A DNA stretch of 49,785 nt, taken from Deltaproteobacteria bacterium. Its GTDB lineage: Bacteria; Desulfobacterota; GWC2-55-46; UBA9637. The stretch spans positions 1-49,785 of the forward strand of contig JACRNJ010000003.1 in NCBI GenBank assembly GCA_016219285.1, written 5' to 3'. The notes beneath the pieces were generated by a model. The model saw only the letters and a program-made list of their open reading frames with translations. It ran no database searches and was not told the origin of the DNA. This document shows positions 34,090 through 41,936 of the stretch, in pieces (position 1 is the first letter of the stretch; each line of letters begins with the position of its first letter). Position numbers and translations under genes: made by a program.

Positions 34090-35194
34090 TTTTCAATATG
34101 CTGAGGTATAACTGCTCTGTTTTATTTATGTTGTCTGTAAGGGAAAAGAGATGTTCCACCCGTTGCCTGCCTTGCGTGCCCATCTCTTTTCTTTTTTCAG
34201 GACTGCTCAAGAGATTTAAGATTGTTTCTGCCAGCGCATTATAATTACCAGGATGGATGATATAGCCGTTAATTCCATCAATAACAGCCTCTCCTGTGCC
34301 TCCTACATCCGTGGCTATAACCGGCTTGCCTGCTGCCATTGCCTCAAGGATGACTCTTGAGAGCCCTTCTTGAAATGATGAAGAAACTAGTATATCTACA
34401 TCTTTTATTATTCCTGCTGTGTCTGTTCTATAACCAAGATATGAAAAGAGCATTGTTATATTAAGGGAATCCATTAAAGCCATTATATCCTTATAGTATG
34501 TCTCATCTGCCTCACCGATAAGAAGGACACGGAAGTCTCTTCTTTCTCTTGAAACTATGTCTATCGCCCTTACAAGATATTCCTGCCCCTTCATCTCTTC
34601 TATTCTTCCAATACAACCTATAACTACAGTGTCTTTATCTGTTCCTATTTCTTTTCTTATGTCGGTTCTAGAAAATGCGTCAAACTCTTCTACATTGATA
34701 CCATTAATGATGGGCACAAGTTTGTTTGAATTCAGATATGGGAATCGGCTTTCCAATGATTTTGCCACAAGGATAAGTTTGGCGCATAGATAGGATAAGA
34801 GGCTATTTATAACTTTATTTCCATTACTCACCCTTATGTGCCATACCAGAGGAATGCCGAGCAGCCGCGCCGCAACCCCGGCATAAAAGGTTTCTGCAGG
34901 CGCATCTGTATGGACAATGGCAATATTTTTCTCTTTAAACAGCCTTAATAGTTTGATTATAAATCTAATGCTTAAATGCCTGAATCTTCTGGAAGGCATT
35001 ACCACTGTTTCTATGCCGGTTTCTTTGAGTTTATTAACCAGTTCGCCCTCTTCAGGACATACGACAATGGGATTGAATATGTTTTTATTAAGCCCCCTGA
35101 CGAGATAAAAGAGGCTGCGCTGCCCTCCGCCTTTCATTGAGCCGAAACTTGAAAAATAAAGGATATTGTGCCGATTGGTGTTTTTCTTGCTCAT
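34079..35194 (-). CDS. GT4-family glycosyltransferase
   Basis: This 371-residue GT-B fold enzyme has SFGSMKGGGQRSLFYLVRGL and VHTDAPAETFYAGVAARLLG on the acceptor side. The donor side has IGCIGRIEEMKGQEYLVRAI, VLLIGEAD, YLGYRTDTAGII and QEGLSRVILEAMAAGKPVIATDVGG. It is the first gene of the minus-strand glycan run that ends in WecA. The 162-bp gap upstream (35195-35356) contains no gene and no promoter that I can support. Confidence 0.9.
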   Translation of the reverse strand: MSKKNTNRHNILYFSSFGSMKGGGQRSLFYLVRGLNKNIFNPIVVCPEEGELVNKLKETGIETVVMPSRRFRHLSIRFIIKLLRLFKEKNIAIVHTDAPAETFYAGVAARLLGIPLVWHIRVSNGNKVINSLLSYLCAKLILVAKSLESRFPYLNSNKLVPIINGINVEEFDAFSRTDIRKEIGTDKDTVVIGCIGRIEEMKGQEYLVRAIDIVSRERRDFRVLLIGEADETYYKDIMALMDSLNITMLFSYLGYRTDTAGIIKDVDILVSSSFQEGLSRVILEAMAAGKPVIATDVGGTGEAVIDGINGYIIHPGNYNALAETILNLLSSPEKRKEMGTQGRQRVEHLFSLTDNINKTEQLYLSILKNAN

Positions 35195-35356
35195 CTTTTT
35201 TTATTTTAACCTTTAAGCGCCTCAATTGACAACAATTAAATCTGACCTTTGACAAATTATCTGTCCAGATGTTACATAAGGGCAACCTTGAGACTACTTC
35301 AATAACTAAAGGGACATTGTATCTGTTTGTTGTATTGACCCTATCCCATTCCTCTT

Positions 35357-37513
35357 CTATCCCATTACTGCAACCTCCTTATTTCCTATTTTGACACTCT
35401 TTAGTCCAACCCTTCTTTTAAAGACGAGCTTTCCCTCAGGGAGCTCCTTTAGATATATGCTTAAAAAAGGGATATTTAAATACAAAACTGATTTTATGCT
35501 TAATAGCATCTCATCGCTTGAATTCATTGCCCTATATAAACGATTGTTCATCACACTAATCCCAAATATTGACAGAATGTCAAGTAGCGCCTTGCCTATA
35601 GGCCGCAGGCCATAATCCAAAGGCTCAAATGAGTCCCATGTTATTTCGTCATTACTAATAAAAGGGGCTTCTGATAAAAGACTGCCCATGAGCGATAGAC
35701 CAGTTGCGGCATCTCCTTCAATGTTTTTAATGCTTAATATTCCGTCAGACAACTGAAAGTAAATCTTTGTGGTCTTTGGCGATGACATCAAGATTGTGTT
35801 TCCATAAAAGTCCACATCCATCGTCCATTGTTCTATTTTATCTTTACCTTTGGCGGTAAACTTGTATGTCCATATCTTATTTAAGGAATATGGAAAAAAT
35901 TCTTCGTAATTAAGGCAAGGGCTCATGTTTTGCACAACAGAGTTTTCAAGAACTTCACCTTGGGTAATAAATTTCTGCTTTTCATTGCATACCATCAGGT
36001 TAGAAAACTCAAAACTTATTGAGGGAGAGCCTATAACAGGCAGCATTTGAAATTGAAGGTGTATATGAGGATAAGGAGACCTTCCAGAGTTTCCACATGC
36101 CGCTATTATTTCACCTTTTTTTACATTCTGGCCGGCAATAACCTTTATAGAACCTTGTTTCAGGTGCGCCAAACAGGAATAATAGTTGGGGGCATGTTCA
36201 ATTATTACATAATTGCCCCAGTTTGCCTCTGTATTAACCTTGCCTGTAAGATTATCATGCACATCGTTTACCAGAGAATGAATCCTACCGTCAGCAGGGG
36301 CAGTAACAGGTATGCCGTATGAGTAATAATCTTCTAATGCAGAGCCATCAGACTTGTATGTTTTGTTGTTTGAATCCACTGCCTGAAAGTCATAGGCAAA
36401 AGACCAGTCATCTTTATGTGTAAATTGTCCGTTTGCGCCTTGTGTAACCTTCCATTTTCCATAAAATGGGAGCGATATTTTTATTGCCGATTTTTTCCAT
36501 TGTTTGAGACCTTCATGATGTGTCTTTAGATTTTTTTCAGGTGAAGATATATCGTCTTTTACCAGTTGAATACCCAGTGATGGATATGACCTGAGGCTAA
36601 GGCTGTATAAAAACAGATACACTGTTATATTAAAAGGCATGGCAAGCGGAGAGAATCCATCTGGCAGAAGCGCCTTGCCTGCGGCTATAATGACTACAGT
36701 TGCAGACGAGGATAAAATGGATAGAAACAGACTGCCTGGGCCAGGGACAGTAAAGATACCCCCTATTGCCAGGGCAGTGAACATATAGTTAAAACCAATA
36801 TATTTACTGTCAATAATATTAGTATCCAGCCCTAAAACATTGTGCGTCTGCAATGCAAAAACAAATCCTGCAATCATTAGTATAATTGCAATCCTTGAAT
36901 AAGAAAGTATTGCTATAGCTATTAAAAGCCCTGAAACTGGATTTGGCTGGAACAGTATAGCGCTGAATGAGGAAAGAAACATAGTAACTTCAGGAGAAAT
37001 ATGTAAAAAAGAAATATCTATAATGGAGAGCCGTTGTGACGGTATAGGTATAAGGAGAGAAAAGGCGCTGCCTGAAAGTATAAGGAGATATGTAGTTATG
37101 TTGAATGGCATACTCATGGCAGGCAGCCCAAAATACTGACTAAAGACTTGGTTGAGGAAAACGGTTAACAAGGTAAGAAACAAGGATATAATTAAAAGGA
37201 ACAATATGGATTGAAGGTTTATGCTATAAAAGAAACCTATTGCCAGGCCGACCAGCACACCATTAAAACCATACAGCCCATTTTTTATAGACTGCTTGTT
37301 CATTCCTATAATATATGCCCATGTGTTTGAAAGAACAGCGCCCAGTATGCCGGCAGCGCCATGAGATGGATAAAGCATTGTTATGACAAGGATTGCAATG
37401 CCTAATAGTTTGCTGTCTGAGAAGAATATATTTGAGTAGGAGAGAGGTATAGATTCAAGGATGAGCCTAACCCATCCATTCAGGAACTCTTTCTTTTTCT
37501 TGAAGATATTCAA
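35357..37513 (-). CDS. Urea transporter-like channel fused to an M23 metallopeptidase
   Basis: The N-terminal half (about residues 25-310) is polytopic and carries the urea transporter repeats: GLYGFNGVLVGLAIGFF, then LPAMSMPFNITTYLL, then LLPDGFSPLAMPFNITVYLF. A soluble region follows with M23/LytM zinc ligands, FTHKDDWSFAYDF, LAHLKQ and YPHIHLQF, around a G-x-P-V-x-A-P-x-x-G turn. The C-terminal 180 residues are unassigned beta-rich sequence. A TTG at 37513 with GAGAGG upstream is the chosen start; the TTG at 37558 would overlap the decarboxylase by 92 bases. It ends the PqqD-containing operon. UT-M23 fusions occur elsewhere, but their role is unknown. Confidence 0.78.
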   Translation of the reverse strand: MNIFKKKKEFLNGWVRLILESIPLSYSNIFFSDSKLLGIAILVITMLYPSHGAAGILGAVLSNTWAYIIGMNKQSIKNGLYGFNGVLVGLAIGFFYSINLQSILFLLIISLFLTLLTVFLNQVFSQYFGLPAMSMPFNITTYLLILSGSAFSLLIPIPSQRLSIIDISFLHISPEVTMFLSSFSAILFQPNPVSGLLIAIAILSYSRIAIILMIAGFVFALQTHNVLGLDTNIIDSKYIGFNYMFTALAIGGIFTVPGPGSLFLSILSSSATVVIIAAGKALLPDGFSPLAMPFNITVYLFLYSLSLRSYPSLGIQLVKDDISSPEKNLKTHHEGLKQWKKSAIKISLPFYGKWKVTQGANGQFTHKDDWSFAYDFQAVDSNNKTYKSDGSALEDYYSYGIPVTAPADGRIHSLVNDVHDNLTGKVNTEANWGNYVIIEHAPNYYSCLAHLKQGSIKVIAGQNVKKGEIIAACGNSGRSPYPHIHLQFQMLPVIGSPSISFEFSNLMVCNEKQKFITQGEVLENSVVQNMSPCLNYEEFFPYSLNKIWTYKFTAKGKDKIEQWTMDVDFYGNTILMSSPKTTKIYFQLSDGILSIKNIEGDAATGLSLMGSLLSEAPFISNDEITWDSFEPLDYGLRPIGKALLDILSIFGISVMNNRLYRAMNSSDEMLLSIKSVLYLNIPFLSIYLKELPEGKLVFKRRVGLKSVKIGNKEVAVMG

Positions 37514-38807
37514 GTGTTTCTGCCTCTCTGATAACGGATATATCTCCGTTTTCCCCAATCATAACCACATTGGGTCTTAACTGAATGAACTGCAGCCACT
37601 GGGTGTTATTGTATGCGCCTACAGGCCCTATGATAACAGCATCTCCCTTTTCAAGATGCGGGAGTTTTATCTGCGGATGGATCACATCAATCTGCATGCA
37701 GAGTGGACCATAAACAACATGGTCTTCAGTAACATAACCCCTGTCAACGGCAGGCAGTATATTATGATTATACCAAAATGATGTAAATAAGAGGTTTACA
37801 CCTGCATCAATTATAACTGCCCTCATGCCGCTTGGGAGCCGTTTAACAGCGCATACAGAGGCAATGAGCGAGGCGCATTCGTCTATTAATGCCCTGCCTG
37901 TTTCAAGTATCAGCAGCGGCAGTTCTCCAGGTTTAATGGCTGACAAGAGTTCGTCTGCCACTGCCTCGGCATAACTGTCAAATGCAGGCGTGATTTCATC
38001 TGTAGGAAGATATGCGCCTTTAAGTTTGTTTCTGGACGCAAAGCCTCCGCCGATGTCAATATATTTTATGGTTATGTCAAACTCATCCTTTATAAGTTTG
38101 CTGAATTCAATGAGTCGTTTAACCGCCATTCTGTAAATATCAGGGTCAAGCATGAAAGTGCCAACATGACAGTGCAGACCCGTCAGGCATATCTTTCCGC
38201 CCGACACAGCCCGTTTTACAGCCCTGTATGCCTCTCCTGAGTCTATATTAAAGCCGAATCGGTCCCATGCAGTATACGTCCCGAGACTCATATTAAGCCT
38301 TATGCCAATGTTCACAGGATTGCCTGTCTCATGGGCTATCTTTTCAGCATCATAGAGTTCATCCATACCGTCTATGTTGACCATAGCGCCTTCAGTCAAT
38401 GCAGTTTTAAGTATATGATACGGCTTGAAAGGTCCGTTGAATATTATCTTGGCCGGCTCAATGCCAAGTTTCTTTGCCATTTCGTATTCCATGTCCGAGA
38501 CCACTTCTGCCCACGAGCCCAGGTTATGAAAAGTTTTGCATACTGCCTTGAGATAATTAGTCTTATAACTCCATGAGTGCTGCACCTTTGGATATCGCAA
38601 GGTAAATGCGTCCAGCAAACGTCTGTATTGTTCTTTAATCTTTTTTTCTGAATATACAAAGAGCGGACTCCCAAATCTTCCAATAAGTTCAGATACCTTT
38701 ATTCCGTCAATGGAGTCATATATCTGGGTTCTGGGTGGTTCCCCAAACTTATTAATAATCCCTCCATGATGCCGTGTTATGAATGGTTTTTCATACAGTT
38801 TTTTCAT
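37467..38807 (-). CDS. LysA-like fold-type III PLP decarboxylase
   Basis: About 446 residues match diaminopimelate/ornithine decarboxylases: HSWSYKTNYLKAV with the PLP lysine (K82), LHCHVGT, YIDIGGGFAS for the cofactor phosphate, and LILETGRALI. The C-terminal substrate motif reads GPLCMQIDVI where LysA has CES-x-D. The cysteine is kept but the substrate-binding Glu-Ser is changed, so the substrate is probably not meso-diaminopimelate. The ATG at 38807 follows GGAGAG; an upstream TTG is possible. It overlaps both neighbours, linking it to the ATP-grasp gene and the urea transporter/M23 gene. Confidence 0.85.
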   Translation of the reverse strand: MKKLYEKPFITRHHGGIINKFGEPPRTQIYDSIDGIKVSELIGRFGSPLFVYSEKKIKEQYRRLLDAFTLRYPKVQHSWSYKTNYLKAVCKTFHNLGSWAEVVSDMEYEMAKKLGIEPAKIIFNGPFKPYHILKTALTEGAMVNIDGMDELYDAEKIAHETGNPVNIGIRLNMSLGTYTAWDRFGFNIDSGEAYRAVKRAVSGGKICLTGLHCHVGTFMLDPDIYRMAVKRLIEFSKLIKDEFDITIKYIDIGGGFASRNKLKGAYLPTDEITPAFDSYAEAVADELLSAIKPGELPLLILETGRALIDECASLIASVCAVKRLPSGMRAVIIDAGVNLLFTSFWYNHNILPAVDRGYVTEDHVVYGPLCMQIDVIHPQIKLPHLEKGDAVIIGPVGAYNNTQWLQFIQLRPNVVMIGENGDISVIREAETLEYLQEKERVPEWMG

Positions 38808-39855
38808 AAACAATCTCTCCGGTGGTAAAGAGCGTCTGAATACTTGTTAAATCAGTAATAAGATTTACAGTATAATTGGAAAATACAACCCCTGTTTTAT
38901 AGGTTGAAACAGGGGGGTCTCCGTTTCGTAATCCCGCCCCTTTATCAAGGGCAGTCTGCAGGAGCATATAAGGCAGGTTTATGCCAGCGGCCTTTGCTAA
39001 ATAAATCCATGCAGGAAATCGCGGATTTATTTCAATGAGATAAAAACCCTCCTCTTTTTTTGAATATATTGCTTCAACCTCCAGCGCCCCTCTCCATTTC
39101 AGGGAACTGACAACCTTTTGGGTCAAATCCATCAACCCATGGTTTTTAATGCTCACACATGCCCATCCTTTGCCTTTGTCCGTAAGAACTATTTTTTTCA
39201 TGCAGACTATCCCCATTGTATTCCCCTCTCCATCGCCTATAACCGCCGCATTAAACTCCTCCCCTTCAATATATTTCTGCATAAGCACAGGATACCCCCA
39301 TTTGTTGACGATTTTAAGGGCATAATGAACGGCCTCATCATTAGAATAAGCCATGTAAGCCTCGTAAAATATGCCTTTTACCACAATTGGGAAATCCTCT
39401 TTTGGCAGCAATATCTTATTTATATCTGTTATAAGATGTGTTTCCGGCGTTTTTATCCCGAATTCATGTTGCAGTTTATGGAGATTTATCTTTGACCTTT
39501 TTACAAACTGTTCCTCTGTTGGAAGGATGGTTTTTATTCCCATTTCAGACAGGTTGTTACGAATATATATAAAATTTAATAACTCGGAATCAAGGGTGGG
39601 AATTATTACATCTAATTGTTCTTTGGCATGAATATACTGGATTCTTTCTAAAAGGGCGTCTTTACCTGCCCTTGGGTAAGGCATGAGGTATGCGGAATCT
39701 ATTAATTGATTGTCCAACACGCCTGGCTCAAGGGCATCATACGCCAGTCCGATGATGCGTCCCTGACATTCAGGGTGTTCCCTGATACACCTTGCCACAG
39801 GCACCCCTGGGCCTGGGGTGTCCCCTGCATTAAGTCCTGTTATCGCTGCATTCAT
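38791..39855 (-). CDS. ATP-grasp ligase (carboxylate-amine ligase type)
   Basis: This 354-residue protein has an N-terminal Rossmann-like segment (MNAAITGLNAGDTPGPG, LDVIIPTLDSELL). The ATP-grasp core is FPIVVKGIF with the ATP-binding lysine, LMQKYIEGEEFNAAVIGD, and metal-binding ALEVEAIYSK and FYLIEINPRFPAWIY. These enzymes form an acyl-phosphate from a carboxylate and couple it to an amine or thiol. It starts by ATGA overlap with the PqqD-like gene. It may make an amide between an amino acid and an unknown carrier or peptide; no substrate is visible. Confidence 0.85.
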   Translation of the reverse strand: MNAAITGLNAGDTPGPGVPVARCIREHPECQGRIIGLAYDALEPGVLDNQLIDSAYLMPYPRAGKDALLERIQYIHAKEQLDVIIPTLDSELLNFIYIRNNLSEMGIKTILPTEEQFVKRSKINLHKLQHEFGIKTPETHLITDINKILLPKEDFPIVVKGIFYEAYMAYSNDEAVHYALKIVNKWGYPVLMQKYIEGEEFNAAVIGDGEGNTMGIVCMKKIVLTDKGKGWACVSIKNHGLMDLTQKVVSSLKWRGALEVEAIYSKKEEGFYLIEINPRFPAWIYLAKAAGINLPYMLLQTALDKGAGLRNGDPPVSTYKTGVVFSNYTVNLITDLTSIQTLFTTGEIVYEKTV

Positions 39856-40100
39856 ACCTTTATAAGTCCGCAGTTGGCAAGATTGCTTATAAAGTCAAAG
39901 ATGTCTTTCTCAGCGATATCTTCATTTATATCATAAGTATCTACAACAATTTTCTTAATTTCACTTGTATCTTTGCCGTCTTTCAGAGAATTTATTATCA
40001 GGATGCCTGTTGTATTAGATGTAAATATATACCCTGTGGACGGCTCAAATATCAGACCGCTCTCATTGACCGCAAGGTCTTTCAGTTTCTGTATATCCAT
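39852..40100 (-). CDS. PqqD-like protein
   Basis: This protein of about 82 residues has the PqqD/RRE layout. The segment LIFEPSTGYIFTSNTTGILIINSLKDGKDTSEI corresponds to the strand-turn with N-x-T-G-x-x-[IL] found in the family, followed by DINEDIAEKDIFDFISNLANCGLI. PqqD-like domains bind precursor peptides for a partner enzyme. I chose ATG 40100 over the TTG at 40121. It is followed by the ATP-grasp gene with a four-base overlap, and no precursor peptide gene is obvious nearby. Confidence 0.8.
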   Translation of the reverse strand: MDIQKLKDLAVNESGLIFEPSTGYIFTSNTTGILIINSLKDGKDTSEIKKIVVDTYDINEDIAEKDIFDFISNLANCGLIKV

Positions 40101-40147
40101 ATAATCTTCCACAAAAATCAATGTCTATTTTTGGGGTCTCCAGTAAA

Positions 40148-40564
40148 TTATGGATTTACTATATATCTCCATATATATGCTGTCATGCCTGTTAGTCTGT
40201 AGCCATTTTTCTGGCAGAGGTCGTCTGTCTTCAGGCATTCATCTTTGGAAAGTTTCTTGGTCCATACAGCAGCCTCAAATGTGCCGTTTATAAATTTTGG
40301 ATTAACAGGGATTTCTGTAAGACTTTTCCCTGACTTTATAGGATAAACCTGTGTTTCTGTTTCTGTGGCATTAGGGGTATAAAATGTTATACCAAGCCAC
40401 AGCCCTGGTGCAATTGCATTACTTGATATTCTGAGTTTCAGTCCTGAAAAGTCTTTTGCTATCTCATAGCCAAGAGAGTAACTCCTGTCCTCGGCAAATG
40501 CCGCCCCTTTTATCAGAATCAAAGCGAATAGTAAAACTATTGAAAACATTGTATGTTTTTTCAT
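40148..40564 (-). CDS. Small secreted protein of unknown function
   Basis: The 138 residues begin with a clear Sec signal peptide (MKKHTMFSIVLLFALILIKG, cleavage after AFA-ED). The mature part is beta-rich with two cysteines (DECLKTDDLC) near the end. No family is recognised. A strong AAAGGAGG precedes the ATG, and the barrel gene ends 12 bases upstream. The mature protein is predicted to be periplasmic or extracellular, and could be the structural component or substrate served by the downstream enzymes. Confidence 0.7.
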   Translation of the reverse strand: MKKHTMFSIVLLFALILIKGAAFAEDRSYSLGYEIAKDFSGLKLRISSNAIAPGLWLGITFYTPNATETETQVYPIKSGKSLTEIPVNPKFINGTFEAAVWTKKLSKDECLKTDDLCQKNGYRLTGMTAYIWRYIVNP

Positions 40565-40575
40565 TGTATCCTCCT

Positions 40576-41436
40576 TTAAAATGAGATGCTGATGCCTGCC
40601 GTGCTGTATTGCACGTTATATTTATCGTCAATATTGTTGTTATTATAATATTCATAAGTTACATCCCCATAAACAGATACTGATTTTGTAAGATTATAAT
40701 TCAGCGATACTCCGGCGCTCCCTTCGTGAATATCGGAAAGATTATAAGCCGTTTGCAGGTCGGGGTCGTAGGCATATATTCTCTGCCCGAGCATACCGTA
40801 AAGGGTCAGGCTTAATTTCTCTGGTATTGCATAATAGGTGAATCGTTCTTCAACTGCAAACGTATTTTTTTTGCCTTGAACCATTTGAGTTAAGTCAATA
40901 TAGTAAAGCCTTGTTTGAGACCATACAAAATCGTTAAAAAGAGAAACCCCGCCTGTAACTGTAAACTGGTTTGCTGTTGTGTCGTTATAGGCTGTGCGGG
41001 CATATCCAAAATCAAAATATTTTCTCAAGTCAGGTGATTTATAGAGCATAGCGAGAAAAGGTATAAAGGTATTGTCCGAATTCTGGTCATCGCTGTTGAT
41101 ATAAAGAGCGCCGACCTTTCCTCCGATGAAACTGCCTTTTTCTGTTTTAGGCGTCCAGAGGTATTCAGCGCCTATATTTGTGCCATTTATATCATTTAGC
41201 GGAGATTTGAGATTAAGACTCGAATTTTTAACCGTTAAATTCAGTCCGTTTTCGGGGTTTGGGATATAAGAAAGGTTCAGGGTTTCTGATATAATATTGT
41301 CCCTTTGTGTGCTTCCTGAATATGCGCCATATGTGCCATGACCTGAGAGAGAAACGGCTTGTCCTTTTTCTTGTGCAAGGACAAAGTAAGGGACACACAG
41401 CATAATCAACAAGAACACGATAATTTTGTTGAACAT
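40576..41436 (-). CDS. Outer-membrane beta-barrel protein
   Basis: This protein of about 286 residues has a signal peptide (MFNKIIVFLLIMLCVPYFVLA). It then has many alternating strands of the kind GHGTYGAYSG, LNLTVKNSSLNL and VSVYGDVTYEYYNNN, and a C-terminal phenylalanine (STAGISISF), as is usual for barrel proteins recognised by Bam. The ATG at 41436 has TAAGGAGG just upstream; the in-frame start at 41475 adds a poor N-terminus. It is the first gene of the operon with PqqD, ATP-grasp and decarboxylase. Porin or secretion-related roles are both possible. Confidence 0.75.
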   Translation of the reverse strand: MFNKIIVFLLIMLCVPYFVLAQEKGQAVSLSGHGTYGAYSGSTQRDNIISETLNLSYIPNPENGLNLTVKNSSLNLKSPLNDINGTNIGAEYLWTPKTEKGSFIGGKVGALYINSDDQNSDNTFIPFLAMLYKSPDLRKYFDFGYARTAYNDTTANQFTVTGGVSLFNDFVWSQTRLYYIDLTQMVQGKKNTFAVEERFTYYAIPEKLSLTLYGMLGQRIYAYDPDLQTAYNLSDIHEGSAGVSLNYNLTKSVSVYGDVTYEYYNNNNIDDKYNVQYSTAGISISF

Positions 41437-41551
41437 TGTTAACCTCCTTATCGTTTTTTTATAAAGTAAAATCAACTCTATTTTATATTATGACGCAGCG
41501 CTGTATATTGTCTCCTCCTTTCATTGAAGTAGGAAGAATCATTAGGTTCAC

Positions 41552-41580
41552 ATCTTAAGTAACAAACTCCTTTATGTCAA
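41552..41580 (-). promoter_or_regulatory. Promoter of the barrel/PqqD operon
   Basis: On the minus strand TTGACA (41575-41580) is perfect and is followed by a 17-base spacer and TAAGAT (41552-41557, 4 of 6). The predicted start leaves a leader of about 110 bases before the barrel gene. The region 41437-41936 is otherwise free of genes and holds the direct repeats and the hairpin repeat listed next. Confidence 0.6.
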
Positions 41581-41581
41581 G

Positions 41582-41635
41582 ATTTTTCTGGCACAACTGA
41601 TTTTTCCGGACATTTTTCTGGACAGGTTTTTCTGG
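41582..41635 (-). promoter_or_regulatory. Four direct repeats CCAGAAAAAT just upstream of the -35
   Basis: On the minus strand CCAGAAAAAT (41582-41591), CCGGAAAAAT (41600-41609), CCAGAAAAAT (41612-41621) and CCAGAAAAAC (41626-41635) occur in the same orientation, with starts 18, 12 and 14 bases apart. The first is one base from the -35 box. Direct repeats in this place usually bind an activator such as a response regulator, or act as a UP-like element. Confidence 0.5.
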
Positions 41636-41660
41636 CGGACAATTCTATTTGTTGACAACA

Positions 41661-41723
41661 CCCAACCTTTAGTTGGGTGCCCCATGGGCGTCTTTAAAAG
41701 CGCCGATAAATCGGCAAACTACA
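41661..41723. repeat. Hairpin repeat, partial second copy of the 9047-9103 element
   Basis: CCCAACCTTTAGTTGGG (41661-41677) is a hairpin. It is followed by ATGGGCGTCTTTAAAAGC and GCCGATAAATCGGC (41702-41715) then AACTACA, the same order and spacing as in the right half of 9047-9103. The element separates the PqqD operon from the restriction island. Confidence 0.55.
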
Positions 41724-41936
41724 GAGTCTTGCATCTGTGCAATTTTTGAGCGTAAATTAAATAATGGAGAAGTATCTAAGTATCAAATCTGGCTGTCCAA
41801 ATACGGATGCTTCACATCATTGCTTTTAGGCAAGAGGTGTTGTATAACATTTAAGTAAATTTGATAGTATTTACGTTATTAAGGATAACTTTATTCTTTG
41901 ATGGGCTATATTAAATGTAGATCAAAAAAGGAAGCA

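Noticed and set aside
31802-40100. Radical SAM protein as the partner of the PqqD-like protein (RiPP cluster)
   Set aside because: They are in different operons about 7 kb apart, with glycosyltransferases and a separate promoter between them, and no precursor peptide is visible.
41661-41723. Possible integron attC site
   Set aside because: Simple hairpins with no integrase, no conserved R/L boxes and no cassette array. The sequence matches the repeat at 9047 instead.
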